Source: Planctomycetia bacterium
Lineage (GTDB): Bacteria; Planctomycetota; Phycisphaerae; Phycisphaerales; SM1A02
DNA: 47,835 bases
Reading direction: 5' to 3'
Assembly: GCA_005787685.1 (NCBI GenBank)
Contig: SYAC01000018.1
Location: forward strand, 1-47,835
Shown here: in pieces, positions 8,191 to 15,587 of the stretch
Layout of the letters: each line of letters begins with the position of its first letter
How positions within the stretch are numbered: position 1 is the first letter of the stretch
Made by a program: the position numbers and the translations under genes
Notes under the pieces: model-generated
The model's database searches: none
What the model was told of the DNA's origin: nothing
The model's input: the letters and a program-made list of their open reading frames with translations, nothing else

Positions 8191-9345
8191 TTATTCCGCG
8201 TCGGTGTCTTCCAAGTTCAGCGGGTCTAGGGCCGCGTCTTTGGCATCGCGTTTTTGAGCGCTGTATTCCTTGCCATGCGCGCCGTGGGCGGCTTGGTCAA
8301 ACTTGGCGTGTGCCAGTTTCACCGCCAATTCAATCGCGGCCTTCATACTGTTGGGGCTAGCGGTGTTTTTGGTGGCAATATCAAAAGCGGTTCCGTGATC
8401 CGGACTGGTGCGAATAATTGGCAGCCCAATGGTGACATTCACGGCGCGGTCAAATCCAAGCAATTTCACTGGAATCAAACCTTGATCGTGGTATAGGGCA
8501 ACGACCAAATCCCATTTCCCCGCGGCCGCGTCAATGAAAATAGTGTCGCCTGGAAATGGACCGCGTACATCAATGCCATTGCGTCTGGCAATCTCAATCG
8601 CGGGGGCGATTACGCGCTCCTCTTCATCGCCAAACAAACCGTTTTCACCGGCGTGGGGATTTAAACCACACACCGCAATCTTTGGTTTTTCAATTCCAAG
8701 CTGACGGCAGTAATTGTAGCCCATGTCAATTGGATCAAAGACGCGGCCAATCGTGAGCATGTTGCGGATGTCCATCAGCGGAACATGCGCCGTTGCTAAC
8801 GCCACGCGTAGGCGCGGACTTTCAAACAACATGGTGTGACGCGCAGCTTTGCAACGCGCCGCGAATAATTCCGTATGGCCCGGCCACTTGAAACCAGCCA
8901 CCGACCAACTCTCTTTTGAAATCGGTCCGGTCACAACCGCATCAACTCGGCGCGCATCGCCAACAGGTCGAAGCGCGTCAGCGATAGCGTCCTCCACAAA
9001 CGCTTTGGACAACAATCCGCCAGCGCGGCTGGGCGCATGCGCGTGCGCAAGGGAATCTTCGTGCCCGTAATCCAGTACAACTGGCTCCGCCGCCACGCCG
9101 CGGGTGGCGGGAATATTTTCCTTGGCAATACGAAACCAAAAAGGCCGCATACCCGCGCGATCGGCGGCGTCCACAAGTGGTTGATTTTGTCCGTACACCA
9201 CAAATTTTCCCAGTCGCATAATCGCTGGGTCACACAACGCTTTCGCCACAACTTCCGGGCCAATACCCATGGGGTCGCCCATGGTGATGGCAATCACTGG
9301 CTCAAAGCGAGCGCTTGATTGAAGGAATGGTTCGTGCGTATTCAT
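8191..9345 (-). CDS. pdxA: 4-hydroxythreonine-4-phosphate dehydrogenase
   Basis: A 384-residue protein of the PdxA family. It catalyses NAD(P)-dependent oxidation of 4-phosphohydroxy-L-threonine in the DXP-dependent pyridoxal phosphate pathway. The family hallmarks are TMGDPMGIGPEVVAKAL near the N-terminus, VVTGPISKESW, the metal-binding histidine in WPGHTELFA, NPHAGENGLFGDEE, LYHDQGLIPVKLL with a second ligand His, and SPDHGTAFDIA. The usual length is about 330. Here a charged tail of about 40 residues (HGKEYSAQKRDAKD onward) extends the C-terminus. TATCAT ends 9 nt upstream of the ATG. It lies 32 nt downstream of rlmE on the same strand. The assignment is secure. Confidence 0.93.
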   Translation of the reverse strand: MNTHEPFLQSSARFEPVIAITMGDPMGIGPEVVAKALCDPAIMRLGKFVVYGQNQPLVDAADRAGMRPFWFRIAKENIPATRGVAAEPVVLDYGHEDSLAHAHAPSRAGGLLSKAFVEDAIADALRPVGDARRVDAVVTGPISKESWSVAGFKWPGHTELFAARCKAARHTMLFESPRLRVALATAHVPLMDIRNMLTIGRVFDPIDMGYNYCRQLGIEKPKIAVCGLNPHAGENGLFGDEEERVIAPAIEIARRNGIDVRGPFPGDTIFIDAAAGKWDLVVALYHDQGLIPVKLLGFDRAVNVTIGLPIIRTSPDHGTAFDIATKNTASPNSMKAAIELAVKLAHAKFDQAAHGAHGKEYSAQKRDAKDAALDPLNLEDTDAE

Positions 9346-9354
9346 GGCATTTCA

Positions 9355-9360
9355 ATGATA
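9355..9360 (-). promoter_or_regulatory. Leaderless-type -10 hexamer TATCAT
   Basis: TATCAT on the minus strand ends 9 nt before the pdxA ATG at 9345, in the 32-nt gap after rlmE. Confidence 0.35.
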
Positions 9361-9377
9361 GATGACCAAGTCCATAT

Positions 9378-10028
9378 TCATCTACCGCTTTTCCATCCTG
9401 CTCCAGGTGGCGGCTTTACGCGGGTGGTCGTGGTCGGTTGATCAAATTTACGACCCTTGTATCCGCTGCACACAATAAACATTTCCACGCTTTCGGCGCG
9501 GCTTGAAGTGGGTTTATATCCTTGCGCTTCGCAAAAAATATTTTTGGCGCGCGCCAGCAATTCTAGATATTCACCACCTTCAAAAACTTTCATTACCAAG
9601 TCGCCGCGAACTTTCAGCACTTCTTTGGACAAATCCAGCAACGCGTGGCATAAACGCGCGCTGATCGCCGCGTCGGCCATGGGAACGCCCGTGGTGTCCG
9701 GCGCCATGTCGGAAAGAATCACATCGAAATAGCCGCCAAAATCCGCTTGGGAAATTTGGCGCAAATCGCCGCACATCAGCCGCACATTTTTAGGAAGCCC
9801 ACGCGGGTCGATTGTCTTCAAATCCACGCTTACAACTTCGCCGCGTTCACCCACAATTTTGGCCGCAACTTGTGTCCACGATCCAGGCGCAGCGCCCGCG
9901 TCCAGCACGCGCATGCCACGCTTTAAAATTCGAAAGCGCTCATTGATAGCCAGCAACTTGTAGGCGCTGCGCGCGCGGTAGCCATCTTCTTTGGCTTTTT
10001 TAAACCAATGGTCTTGGACTTCTTTCAT
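9378..10028 (-). CDS. rlmE: 23S rRNA (uridine-2'-O-)-methyltransferase, FtsJ/RlmE family
   Basis: A 216-residue protein. RlmE methylates the 2'-hydroxyl of U2552 in the 23S A-loop using S-adenosylmethionine. The family N-terminus DHWFKKAKEDGYRARSAYKL carries the first catalytic Lys. The SAM-binding motif is LDAGAAPGSWTQVAA. LSDMAPDTTG contains the catalytic Asp, LVMKVFEGGEY the second Lys, and SRAESVEMFIVC the Glu, so the K-D-K-E tetrad is complete. The basic Thr/Pro-rich tail after GYKGRK is short. A TACAAT box lies only 3 nt before the ATG, and no Shine-Dalgarno is seen. Confidence 0.93.
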   Translation of the reverse strand: MKEVQDHWFKKAKEDGYRARSAYKLLAINERFRILKRGMRVLDAGAAPGSWTQVAAKIVGERGEVVSVDLKTIDPRGLPKNVRLMCGDLRQISQADFGGYFDVILSDMAPDTTGVPMADAAISARLCHALLDLSKEVLKVRGDLVMKVFEGGEYLELLARAKNIFCEAQGYKPTSSRAESVEMFIVCSGYKGRKFDQPTTTTRVKPPPGAGWKSGR

Positions 10029-10058
10029 GGCATTGTATTCGCATGATTGCCACGGGCC

Positions 10059-10925
10059 TTAAGGCCAATGAAACGTACCGGTGCTATGCGGATCCTCGAC
10101 AATTTTGATTCGTATATCGCCATCAACATTGCGCATGACAATTGGATTTTTCCCATTGTTCAAGGTTGCGTGCAGTGAATTGCCATCGTTTCGATTGACT
10201 CGTTTTCCATTCACATAGTTTCCTTCATCCAGCATAAGCCACCGACCATAGCGGCAATAAGAATGAATAGTTCCACCCACGGTTTCGCAATCGTATGCTC
10301 CGGCGCTCTCGCCACGAATCACCCATTCAATGTCGGCGTCCTTAGTCACCATGGCGGATGGCTTTGTCATAGGCCATGGGGTTCGCACCCTGATTTCTCC
10401 GCGAGTTGTGCTTAAATCCACCGAGCCGCGGTTGTCATCCACAATAATTTTTCCGCGCTTGGTATCGATCGTCACATCGCCCAATCGCGCCGCGTCAACT
10501 TCTATATCCGAGCCAGCGAACCAAGCTTCGTGGTCCTTGCTTTTCAGAGTAATAAACAATGTCTGTCCACCATGATCATTTTGATCCATGCGCACATCCC
10601 ATTGAATTTCTTCAAGTTTATCCTCGATGTTGTTCACCGATCGAATTTCAAGTCGAGGCTCTATGCGAACAGTGGTGTCACCCATGGACTCCGCAGGGTT
10701 GCCGCGAACAACCACATCCCCAGAAGCATTGTGAATGACCACATCAATCACCAGGCCCTTATCGGGAAATGTGTGGTACATGGGTTCGTCCACAGCGCCC
10801 GTCAATCCATCCGTGGTGCTGTTGAGCATCCGGTTGGCAAGACGTTCGGTGCTGCTATTTCCATTGCATGAAGCCAATGTCGCACATGTCATCAATGCAA
10901 AAACAATTTGAAGTGTAAATCGCAC
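10059..10925 (-). CDS. Lipoprotein, DUF4097-like beta-helix
   Basis: A 288-residue protein with a lipoprotein signal peptide: hydrophobic residues 4-17, then lipobox TLASC with Cys20. From about residue 90 the sequence is a run of short beta repeats (GDVTIDTKRGKIIVDD, GSVDLSTTRGEIRVRT, GGTIHSYCRYGRW, GDIRIKIVED), as in the DUF4097/putative-adhesin beta-helix family. It is therefore probably anchored in the outer or inner membrane with a periplasmic domain. It is divergent from the esterase at 10956, with 30 nt between the two starts, so the promoters overlap. The function is unknown. Confidence 0.65.
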   Translation of the reverse strand: MRFTLQIVFALMTCATLASCNGNSSTERLANRMLNSTTDGLTGAVDEPMYHTFPDKGLVIDVVIHNASGDVVVRGNPAESMGDTTVRIEPRLEIRSVNNIEDKLEEIQWDVRMDQNDHGGQTLFITLKSKDHEAWFAGSDIEVDAARLGDVTIDTKRGKIIVDDNRGSVDLSTTRGEIRVRTPWPMTKPSAMVTKDADIEWVIRGESAGAYDCETVGGTIHSYCRYGRWLMLDEGNYVNGKRVNRNDGNSLHATLNNGKNPIVMRNVDGDIRIKIVEDPHSTGTFHWP

Positions 10926-10931
10926 ATGCGG

Positions 10932-10937
10932 AGTCTA
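10932..10937 (-). promoter_or_regulatory. Leaderless-type -10 hexamer TAGACT
   Basis: TAGACT on the minus strand ends 6 nt before the lipoprotein ATG at 10925. It is back to back with the TAGCAT box of the divergent esterase gene. Confidence 0.45.
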
Positions 10938-10941
10938 CCGA

Positions 10942-10947
10942 TAGCAT
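10942..10947 (+). promoter_or_regulatory. Leaderless-type -10 hexamer TAGCAT
   Basis: TAGCAT ends 8 nt before the ATG at 10956. There is no Shine-Dalgarno. Confidence 0.45.
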
Positions 10948-10955
10948 GGGGTTGA

Positions 10956-12536
10956 ATGCTTACATCCATTCTTATCTTTATGGCGCTTGCAATAACGCAG
11001 GCAAATGGCGCCCGCGCAGGCGAAACGGATCGCATAGAAGTTGTTCTGCCTGTTGAATTTCAGCAACTTCTTGCCCCAGATGCCACATCGGGTCGGATGC
11101 AGCTTTTCTTAAACAGTACGCGTTCAAAAAATAATGGAGATCCAGCCGACGGCCCTTTTTTTGTCGATCCGCAGCCAATTTTCAGCGTCCCCGTTCAATC
11201 GTTCAAGGCCGGTCAGCCCATTGTGATTGATTCAACCGCTGTTGGTTGGCCATGTTCATTGGATGCGCTGGCCGGTGAATTTGAAGTGCAAGCGGTGTTG
11301 AACAACCATTACACCGAGCGTGGGCACATGAGTCCTGGAAATTTATTTTCCAAGCCAGTGGTCATGCAATTTGATCCCGCGGCGCGTGACACGAAAGTGA
11401 TTGAACTTACCCAAAGTATTCCCGAAATCGAATTGCCCGACATAGAGAATGTTGTTTGGATAAATGAAATTAGCCCAATGTTGACCCAAGCGCTGGGTCG
11501 TCCAACCAGGCAGCGTGCGGCGGTGTTGTTGCCATTTGGATACAACGATGTGCAGTTTCCGCGGCGCATGTGGCCTACCGTGTATGTGATCCCAGGTTTC
11601 GGCGGACGCTTCACGGATATTCAAAGTTATGTCCGCATGTTGCGCAGCCCACTGCCGGGCGCCGTGCCGCAAGCGGTGTGGGTGATTCTGGATCCTGAAT
11701 CACCGCTTGGTCATCACGCTTTCGCCGACTCGCAACTAAATGGTCCACGCGCACAGGCGCTGGTGAACGAATTTATTCCCTTTCTTGAGCAGCGATTGAG
11801 AATCATCCGTAATCCAGAGGCGCGCTTGATCACCGGGCATTCCAGCGGCGGTTGGAGCGCGTTGTGGTTGCAACTCACGCAACCCAATTCTTTCGGCGGG
11901 TGTTGGGTCAGTTCGCCAGATCCAGTGGACTTCAGCGCGTTTCAACAAAGCAATTTATATCTTGACGAAAATATATTCACCGATGTGCGGGGTAAACCAC
12001 AGGGTTCCTATCGCATGCCTATTGGACCTGTTGACGAAAAAATTCTTATGACGGTTCAACAAGAGGTTGGTATGGAACATGCTCTGCAACCTGACGGTCG
12101 TAGCGGAGAGCAGTGGGATTCTTGGACCGCATGTTTTAGTCCGCCAGGAATTCGTCAAGATGTTCCACTTCGGGCGTTTGATCCCATCACTGGGAAAATA
12201 AATCGCAATGTGATTGAAAAATATTGGAGCAAGTACGACATTGTTCGATTGATTGCAAAAAATTGGAAAGAATTGGCGCCCGTGTTCGCGGCCAAAGTTC
12301 ATTTGCTTGTTGGTGAGCGCGACTCATTTTATTTGCAGCGTGCGGTGGCAAATTTGCAAAAGAAAATTGTGCAGTTGCAGGCAGCCGATCTTCAGGCGGG
12401 CATAGCGCCCGCAAAAGGCGATGGCTTTCTAGAGATTCTTCCTGGCGCAACCCATGACACCGCGGCCGTTGTGGCGCGTGGGCGCTTCGCATTGTCCATG
12501 TGTGCATATCTGAAAAAGCATGGTTTTAGCGAGTAA
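10956..12536 (+). CDS. Secreted alpha/beta-hydrolase, putative esterase (PF00756-like)
   Basis: A 526-residue protein with a signal peptide (residues 1-21, cleavage near ANGARA). An N-terminal beta-rich region of about 190 residues precedes an alpha/beta-hydrolase core. TVYVIPGFGGRFTDI is an oxyanion-type loop, and LITGHSSGGWSALWL has the nucleophile elbow GHSSG (Ser near residue 294). LVGERDSFYL may supply the acid and PGATHDTAA the histidine. It fits the esterase D/feruloyl-esterase-like family, which cleaves carboxyl ester or acyl groups, probably in the periplasm or outside the cell. The substrate is unknown. It is 24 nt upstream of purE but has its own promoter-like hexamer and no obvious functional tie to purE. 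Confidence 0.75.
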   Translation: MLTSILIFMALAITQANGARAGETDRIEVVLPVEFQQLLAPDATSGRMQLFLNSTRSKNNGDPADGPFFVDPQPIFSVPVQSFKAGQPIVIDSTAVGWPCSLDALAGEFEVQAVLNNHYTERGHMSPGNLFSKPVVMQFDPAARDTKVIELTQSIPEIELPDIENVVWINEISPMLTQALGRPTRQRAAVLLPFGYNDVQFPRRMWPTVYVIPGFGGRFTDIQSYVRMLRSPLPGAVPQAVWVILDPESPLGHHAFADSQLNGPRAQALVNEFIPFLEQRLRIIRNPEARLITGHSSGGWSALWLQLTQPNSFGGCWVSSPDPVDFSAFQQSNLYLDENIFTDVRGKPQGSYRMPIGPVDEKILMTVQQEVGMEHALQPDGRSGEQWDSWTACFSPPGIRQDVPLRAFDPITGKINRNVIEKYWSKYDIVRLIAKNWKELAPVFAAKVHLLVGERDSFYLQRAVANLQKKIVQLQAADLQAGIAPAKGDGFLEILPGATHDTAAVVARGRFALSMCAYLKKHGFSE

Positions 12537-12547
12537 TTTTGGTTTCG

Positions 12548-12553
12548 TAGCAT
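12548..12553 (+). promoter_or_regulatory. Leaderless-type -10 hexamer TAGCAT
   Basis: TAGCAT ends 7 nt before the purE ATG at 12561. Confidence 0.45.
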
Positions 12554-12560
12554 AGGTCAT

Positions 12561-13091
12561 ATGGACATGACTTCGCATCCCAAACCACTTGTTGGAGTGA
12601 TCATGGGAAGCCAAAGCGATTGGGAAACCATGGCGCACGCATCCGCCATGTTGGGCAAGCTTGGCGTGCCACATGAATGCCGCGTGGTGAGCGCGCACCG
12701 TACGCCCGATTTACTTTTTGAATACGCATCCACCGCGGCCGCGCGCGGCTTGCGCGTCATTATTGCGGGCGCCGGCGGCGCCGCGCATTTGCCAGGCATG
12801 TGCGCTAGCAAAACAATCTTGCCGGTGCTTGGAGTGCCCGTGAACACGACCGCTCTGAATGGAGTTGATTCTCTTTTGTCCATTATTCAAATGCCCGCTG
12901 GAATTCCCGTGGGCACGCTTGCCATTGGCCGCGCTGGCGCCGAAAATGCGGGTCTGCTTGCGGCGTCCATTCTTGCGCATGATCATCCAGATATTCGCGC
13001 CGCACTGGCGGCCGACCGAACTGCTCGCGCCAATATTGTGTTGAACAAACCAGACCCTTCGATGGGTGATGTGAAGGATGCCATTCGGTGA
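12561..13091 (+). CDS. purE: N5-carboxyaminoimidazole ribonucleotide mutase (class I PurE)
   Basis: A 176-residue protein. It converts N5-CAIR to CAIR in de novo purine synthesis. Motifs are [24 protein letters not shown] with the catalytic His, [11 protein letters not shown] and the substrate-loop region [21 protein letters not shown]. The length fits the family. Pairing with purK marks it as the class I enzyme, not the AIR carboxylase type. It overlaps purK by 4 nt in GTGA. Confidence 0.95.
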   Translation: MDMTSHPKPLVGVIMGSQSDWETMAHASAMLGKLGVPHECRVVSAHRTPDLLFEYASTAAARGLRVIIAGAGGAAHLPGMCASKTILPVLGVPVNTTALNGVDSLLSIIQMPAGIPVGTLAIGRAGAENAGLLAASILAHDHPDIRAALAADRTARANIVLNKPDPSMGDVKDAIR

Positions 13092-14203
13092 ATATTGGAA
13101 TTGTCGGCGGCGGGCAGCTTGGCCAAATGTTGGCGCACGCTGGCCAAAAAATCGGGCATTCGTTCAAGTTTCTTGTTCCGCCTGGTGAATGTTGTGTTGA
13201 ATCCTTAGGCCAAGTGGTGCACAGCGACTTTCTTGATCACCGAATGCTTGCGGAATTCGCGCGCGGTATTGATGTGTTTACCTTTGAATGGGAGAATGTG
13301 CCACTTGCCATGCTTGAGGCGCTCGCAACATTCGCGCCCATGCGGCCCGCGCCAAGTTGCGCGCGGGTTGCCAAGGATCGTATTCAAGAAAAAAAGTCTT
13401 TTCAGGACGCTGGGTTGCGGGTGCAAAAATTCGCCGCGGTTTCGTGCCAAGCCGATCTTGCGGCCGCGCTAGAACATGTCGGCGTGCCCGCCATGTTGAA
13501 GACTCGCGGGCAGGGCTATGACGGAAAAGGGCAGCGACGCATCGTTGAAAAATCCCACGCAGCGCTTGCGCTGGCGCAACTAGAAAATGTTCCTTGCATT
13601 CTTGAAGCCTTTGTTCCATTTGATTTTGAAATTAGTTTGATCGCCGTTCGCGGCAAGTGTGGCGTGCAGGCGGCGCCAAACGCCACGCCAATAGCCACGA
13701 CTATTTTTTATCCTCCGTGCCGCAATCAGCACATCAACGGCATCCTTCATCAGACCACCATTCCAGCCGAAGGTGTGTTGCCAAGTGTTCTGCAATCAAC
13801 CAAGGCGGCACTGCAAAATATGATGGAAACCATGGATTATGAAGGGGTTTTATGCGTGGAATTTTTTGTCATGAACACCCCGGATGGTCAACAACTCATC
13901 GCCAATGAAATGGCGCCGCGCGTTCACAACAGCGGTCATTGGTCTATTGAAGGCGCTGTAACAAGTCAATTTACAAATCATATTTTGGCTATCACGCGTC
14001 AACCACTTGGTTCAACCACCACGCATGGCAAGTCCGTCATGATAAATCTTGTTGGCGTAGTTCCGCGGGTGCATGGACCCATTGAAAATGTCGCGGTCCA
14101 TGTGTACGGAAAATCGCCTCGGGCAGGGCGCAAACTTGGACACATTACCGCCGTGGGTGAAAATGCTCAGCTTTTGGCTGAGCGCGCCTTGAACGGTTAT
14201 TGA
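13088..14203 (+). CDS. purK: N5-carboxyaminoimidazole ribonucleotide synthase
   Basis: A 371-residue ATP-grasp enzyme. It makes N5-CAIR from AIR, bicarbonate and ATP, the step before PurE. The N-terminus [17 protein letters not shown] is the classic Rossmann-like PurK start. Further motifs are FTFEWENVP, the ATP-grasp [43 protein letters not shown] and [13 protein letters not shown] with the metal ligands. It starts with GTG overlapping the purE stop, indicating coupled translation. Its stop is 14 nt from the convergent stop of the Xer gene, and I see no hairpin there. Confidence 0.95.
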   Translation: MNIGIVGGGQLGQMLAHAGQKIGHSFKFLVPPGECCVESLGQVVHSDFLDHRMLAEFARGIDVFTFEWENVPLAMLEALATFAPMRPAPSCARVAKDRIQEKKSFQDAGLRVQKFAAVSCQADLAAALEHVGVPAMLKTRGQGYDGKGQRRIVEKSHAALALAQLENVPCILEAFVPFDFEISLIAVRGKCGVQAAPNATPIATTIFYPPCRNQHINGILHQTTIPAEGVLPSVLQSTKAALQNMMETMDYEGVLCVEFFVMNTPDGQQLIANEMAPRVHNSGHWSIEGAVTSQFTNHILAITRQPLGSTTTHGKSVMINLVGVVPRVHGPIENVAVHVYGKSPRAGRKLGHITAVGENAQLLAERALNGY

Positions 14204-14217
14204 AGGCGCAAGTTCTT

Positions 14218-15210
14218 TCAACCAGCTTCGGCCCGCGGATGCGCCTTGTCATACACCTCGCGCGTGCGCGAAGATGTGAGATGCGTGTAGATCTGCGTGC
14301 TGCTTAAACTTTGATGTCCAAGCAACTCCTGCACTTCGCGCAAATTCACGCCATCGCTCATTAAAAGATGCGTGGCGAAGGAATGTCGAATGGTGTGTGG
14401 GCTGATGTCTGGATCTAGGCCGGCTTGCGTCAAATACTTGGCAACCTTGCGGCGTACGGAACGGGTGCTCAGGCGCGTGCCATTTTTATTCACGAAAAGC
14501 GGAGAAGTTGGAGTTCGACCAACCGTGCGTTCCGCATCCAGCTTTGCAAGGTAATTCTGCACGGATTCAACGGCTTTCGGATTCAGCGGCACAATGCGTT
14601 CGCGCTTGCCTTTACCACGCAAACTTACGCTTTCCGATCCAGCCTCAAACACCACATCGCCGCGATTTAGGCCAACAACTTCACTAACCCGCATGCCGGT
14701 GGCATACAAAGATTCAAGAATGGCGCGGTCGCGTGAACCAAGGAGTTGCTGTGCATCCGGGGCAGCGAGTAGTCGCTCAATTTGATCAACCGTAATCGCC
14801 TTGGGCAAACGCTTGGGTTGCTTTGGCGAGCGAATCATGGTCATAGGGTTGCTGGCGGTCAAACCAGTTTTCTCCATCCATTTATGAAATGATCGCAGCG
14901 TGGCAATTTTGCGCGCCATGGTTGCGAGTGAGTATTTCTTCTCGCTCAAGTCAGCCAAGAATGCGCGCAGTGTTTCCAAATCGCACGCCAATATGCGCGC
15001 GGTTGCGGTGCGCCCTTTCAGATCGGTCTTGCGCGAATCAAGCGCATTTTTCTCCGCAGCCAGGTCAACGGAAATTTGCCCATCAGCCGCCAAGAAATCC
15101 GTGTACTGACTCAGGTCCATGGCGTAGCAACGCCCGGTGTATGGACTGAAATGTCTTTCGTCAGCTAGATAAGCAATGAAACGATCAACGATTGGAATAT
15201 TGACATGCAT
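14218..15210 (-). CDS. xerD: Site-specific tyrosine recombinase, XerC/XerD family
   Basis: A 330-residue protein with the SAM-like N-terminal DNA-binding domain (1-115) and a catalytic domain (130-325). The full active site is visible: Arg174 (ATGMRVSEVVGL), Lys200 or Lys202 (SLRGKGKRERIVP), His272 and Arg275 (PHTIRHSFATHLL), His299 (LLGHQSLSSTQIYTH) and nucleophile Tyr308. AAGGAG at 15219-15224 sits 8 nt before this ATG. An upstream in-frame GTG (15219) overlaps it and is unlikely. Xer enzymes resolve chromosome dimers at dif. No phage or integron context is seen, so this is probably the housekeeping enzyme. C versus D cannot be settled from the sequence alone. Confidence 0.85.
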   Translation of the reverse strand: MHVNIPIVDRFIAYLADERHFSPYTGRCYAMDLSQYTDFLAADGQISVDLAAEKNALDSRKTDLKGRTATARILACDLETLRAFLADLSEKKYSLATMARKIATLRSFHKWMEKTGLTASNPMTMIRSPKQPKRLPKAITVDQIERLLAAPDAQQLLGSRDRAILESLYATGMRVSEVVGLNRGDVVFEAGSESVSLRGKGKRERIVPLNPKAVESVQNYLAKLDAERTVGRTPTSPLFVNKNGTRLSTRSVRRKVAKYLTQAGLDPDISPHTIRHSFATHLLMSDGVNLREVQELLGHQSLSSTQIYTHLTSSRTREVYDKAHPRAEAG

Positions 15211-15385
15211 GTGGCTCACTCCTTAATAAATTTGATTTCAATGGCAGTCAAAAAAACTTTGGATAAACAAAATGGTCTAACTACACGGTCCGATACAAAC
15301 AGAGGTTCTGCAAATCCAAATACACACATTTATTGACCTTTATTAATTCAAATACAGAAAGCTAGTAACAGTTATTCGGCAAATC

Positions 15386-15418
15386 ATATTCTCGGACTTT
15401 AGTAAAGTCCTAGAATAT
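15386..15418. promoter_or_regulatory. 33-bp near-perfect inverted repeat between xer and tRNA-Lys
   Basis: ATATTCT-C-GGACTTTA-G-TAAAGTCC-T-AGAATAT pairs 15 of 16 positions around a central G at 15402. It lies in the AT-rich spacer (15211-15474) between the divergent xer gene and tRNA-Lys, where I find no other feature. TTTTC follows on the + strand, but no + gene precedes it. It may be an operator, the terminator of an unseen transcript, or a recombination site. It does not resemble the known dif consensus. Confidence 0.6.
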
Positions 15419-15474
15419 TTTCAAAAAAAACGCAAAAAACTCAAGGGCATATGCCTGTACCATTGTTCGTTCGA

Positions 15475-15547
15475 GATTGCGTAGCTCAATTGGTAGAGCA
15501 GCCGGCTTTTAACCAGCATGTTCTGGGTTCGAGTCCCAGCGCAATCA
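15475..15547 (+). tRNA. tRNA-Lys(TTT)
   Basis: A 73-nt cloverleaf. Acceptor GATTGCG/CGCAATC is fully paired with discriminator A. The D arm is GCTC/GAGC, the anticodon loop CTTTTAA with anticodon TTT, the variable loop ATGTT, and the T arm CTGGG-TTCGAGT-CCCAG. The anticodon stem GCCGG/CCAGC has one C-A mismatch (29-41). CCA is not encoded. Confidence 0.93.
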
Positions 15548-15587
15548 TTCTTGTTCGGCGCACTTTAAAAAAGAATTCGTATCCCTG

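Noticed and set aside
15386-15418. dif site for the adjacent Xer recombinase
   Set aside because: The arms and 1-nt centre do not match the 11-6-11 dif layout or its consensus; kept only as an unexplained inverted repeat.
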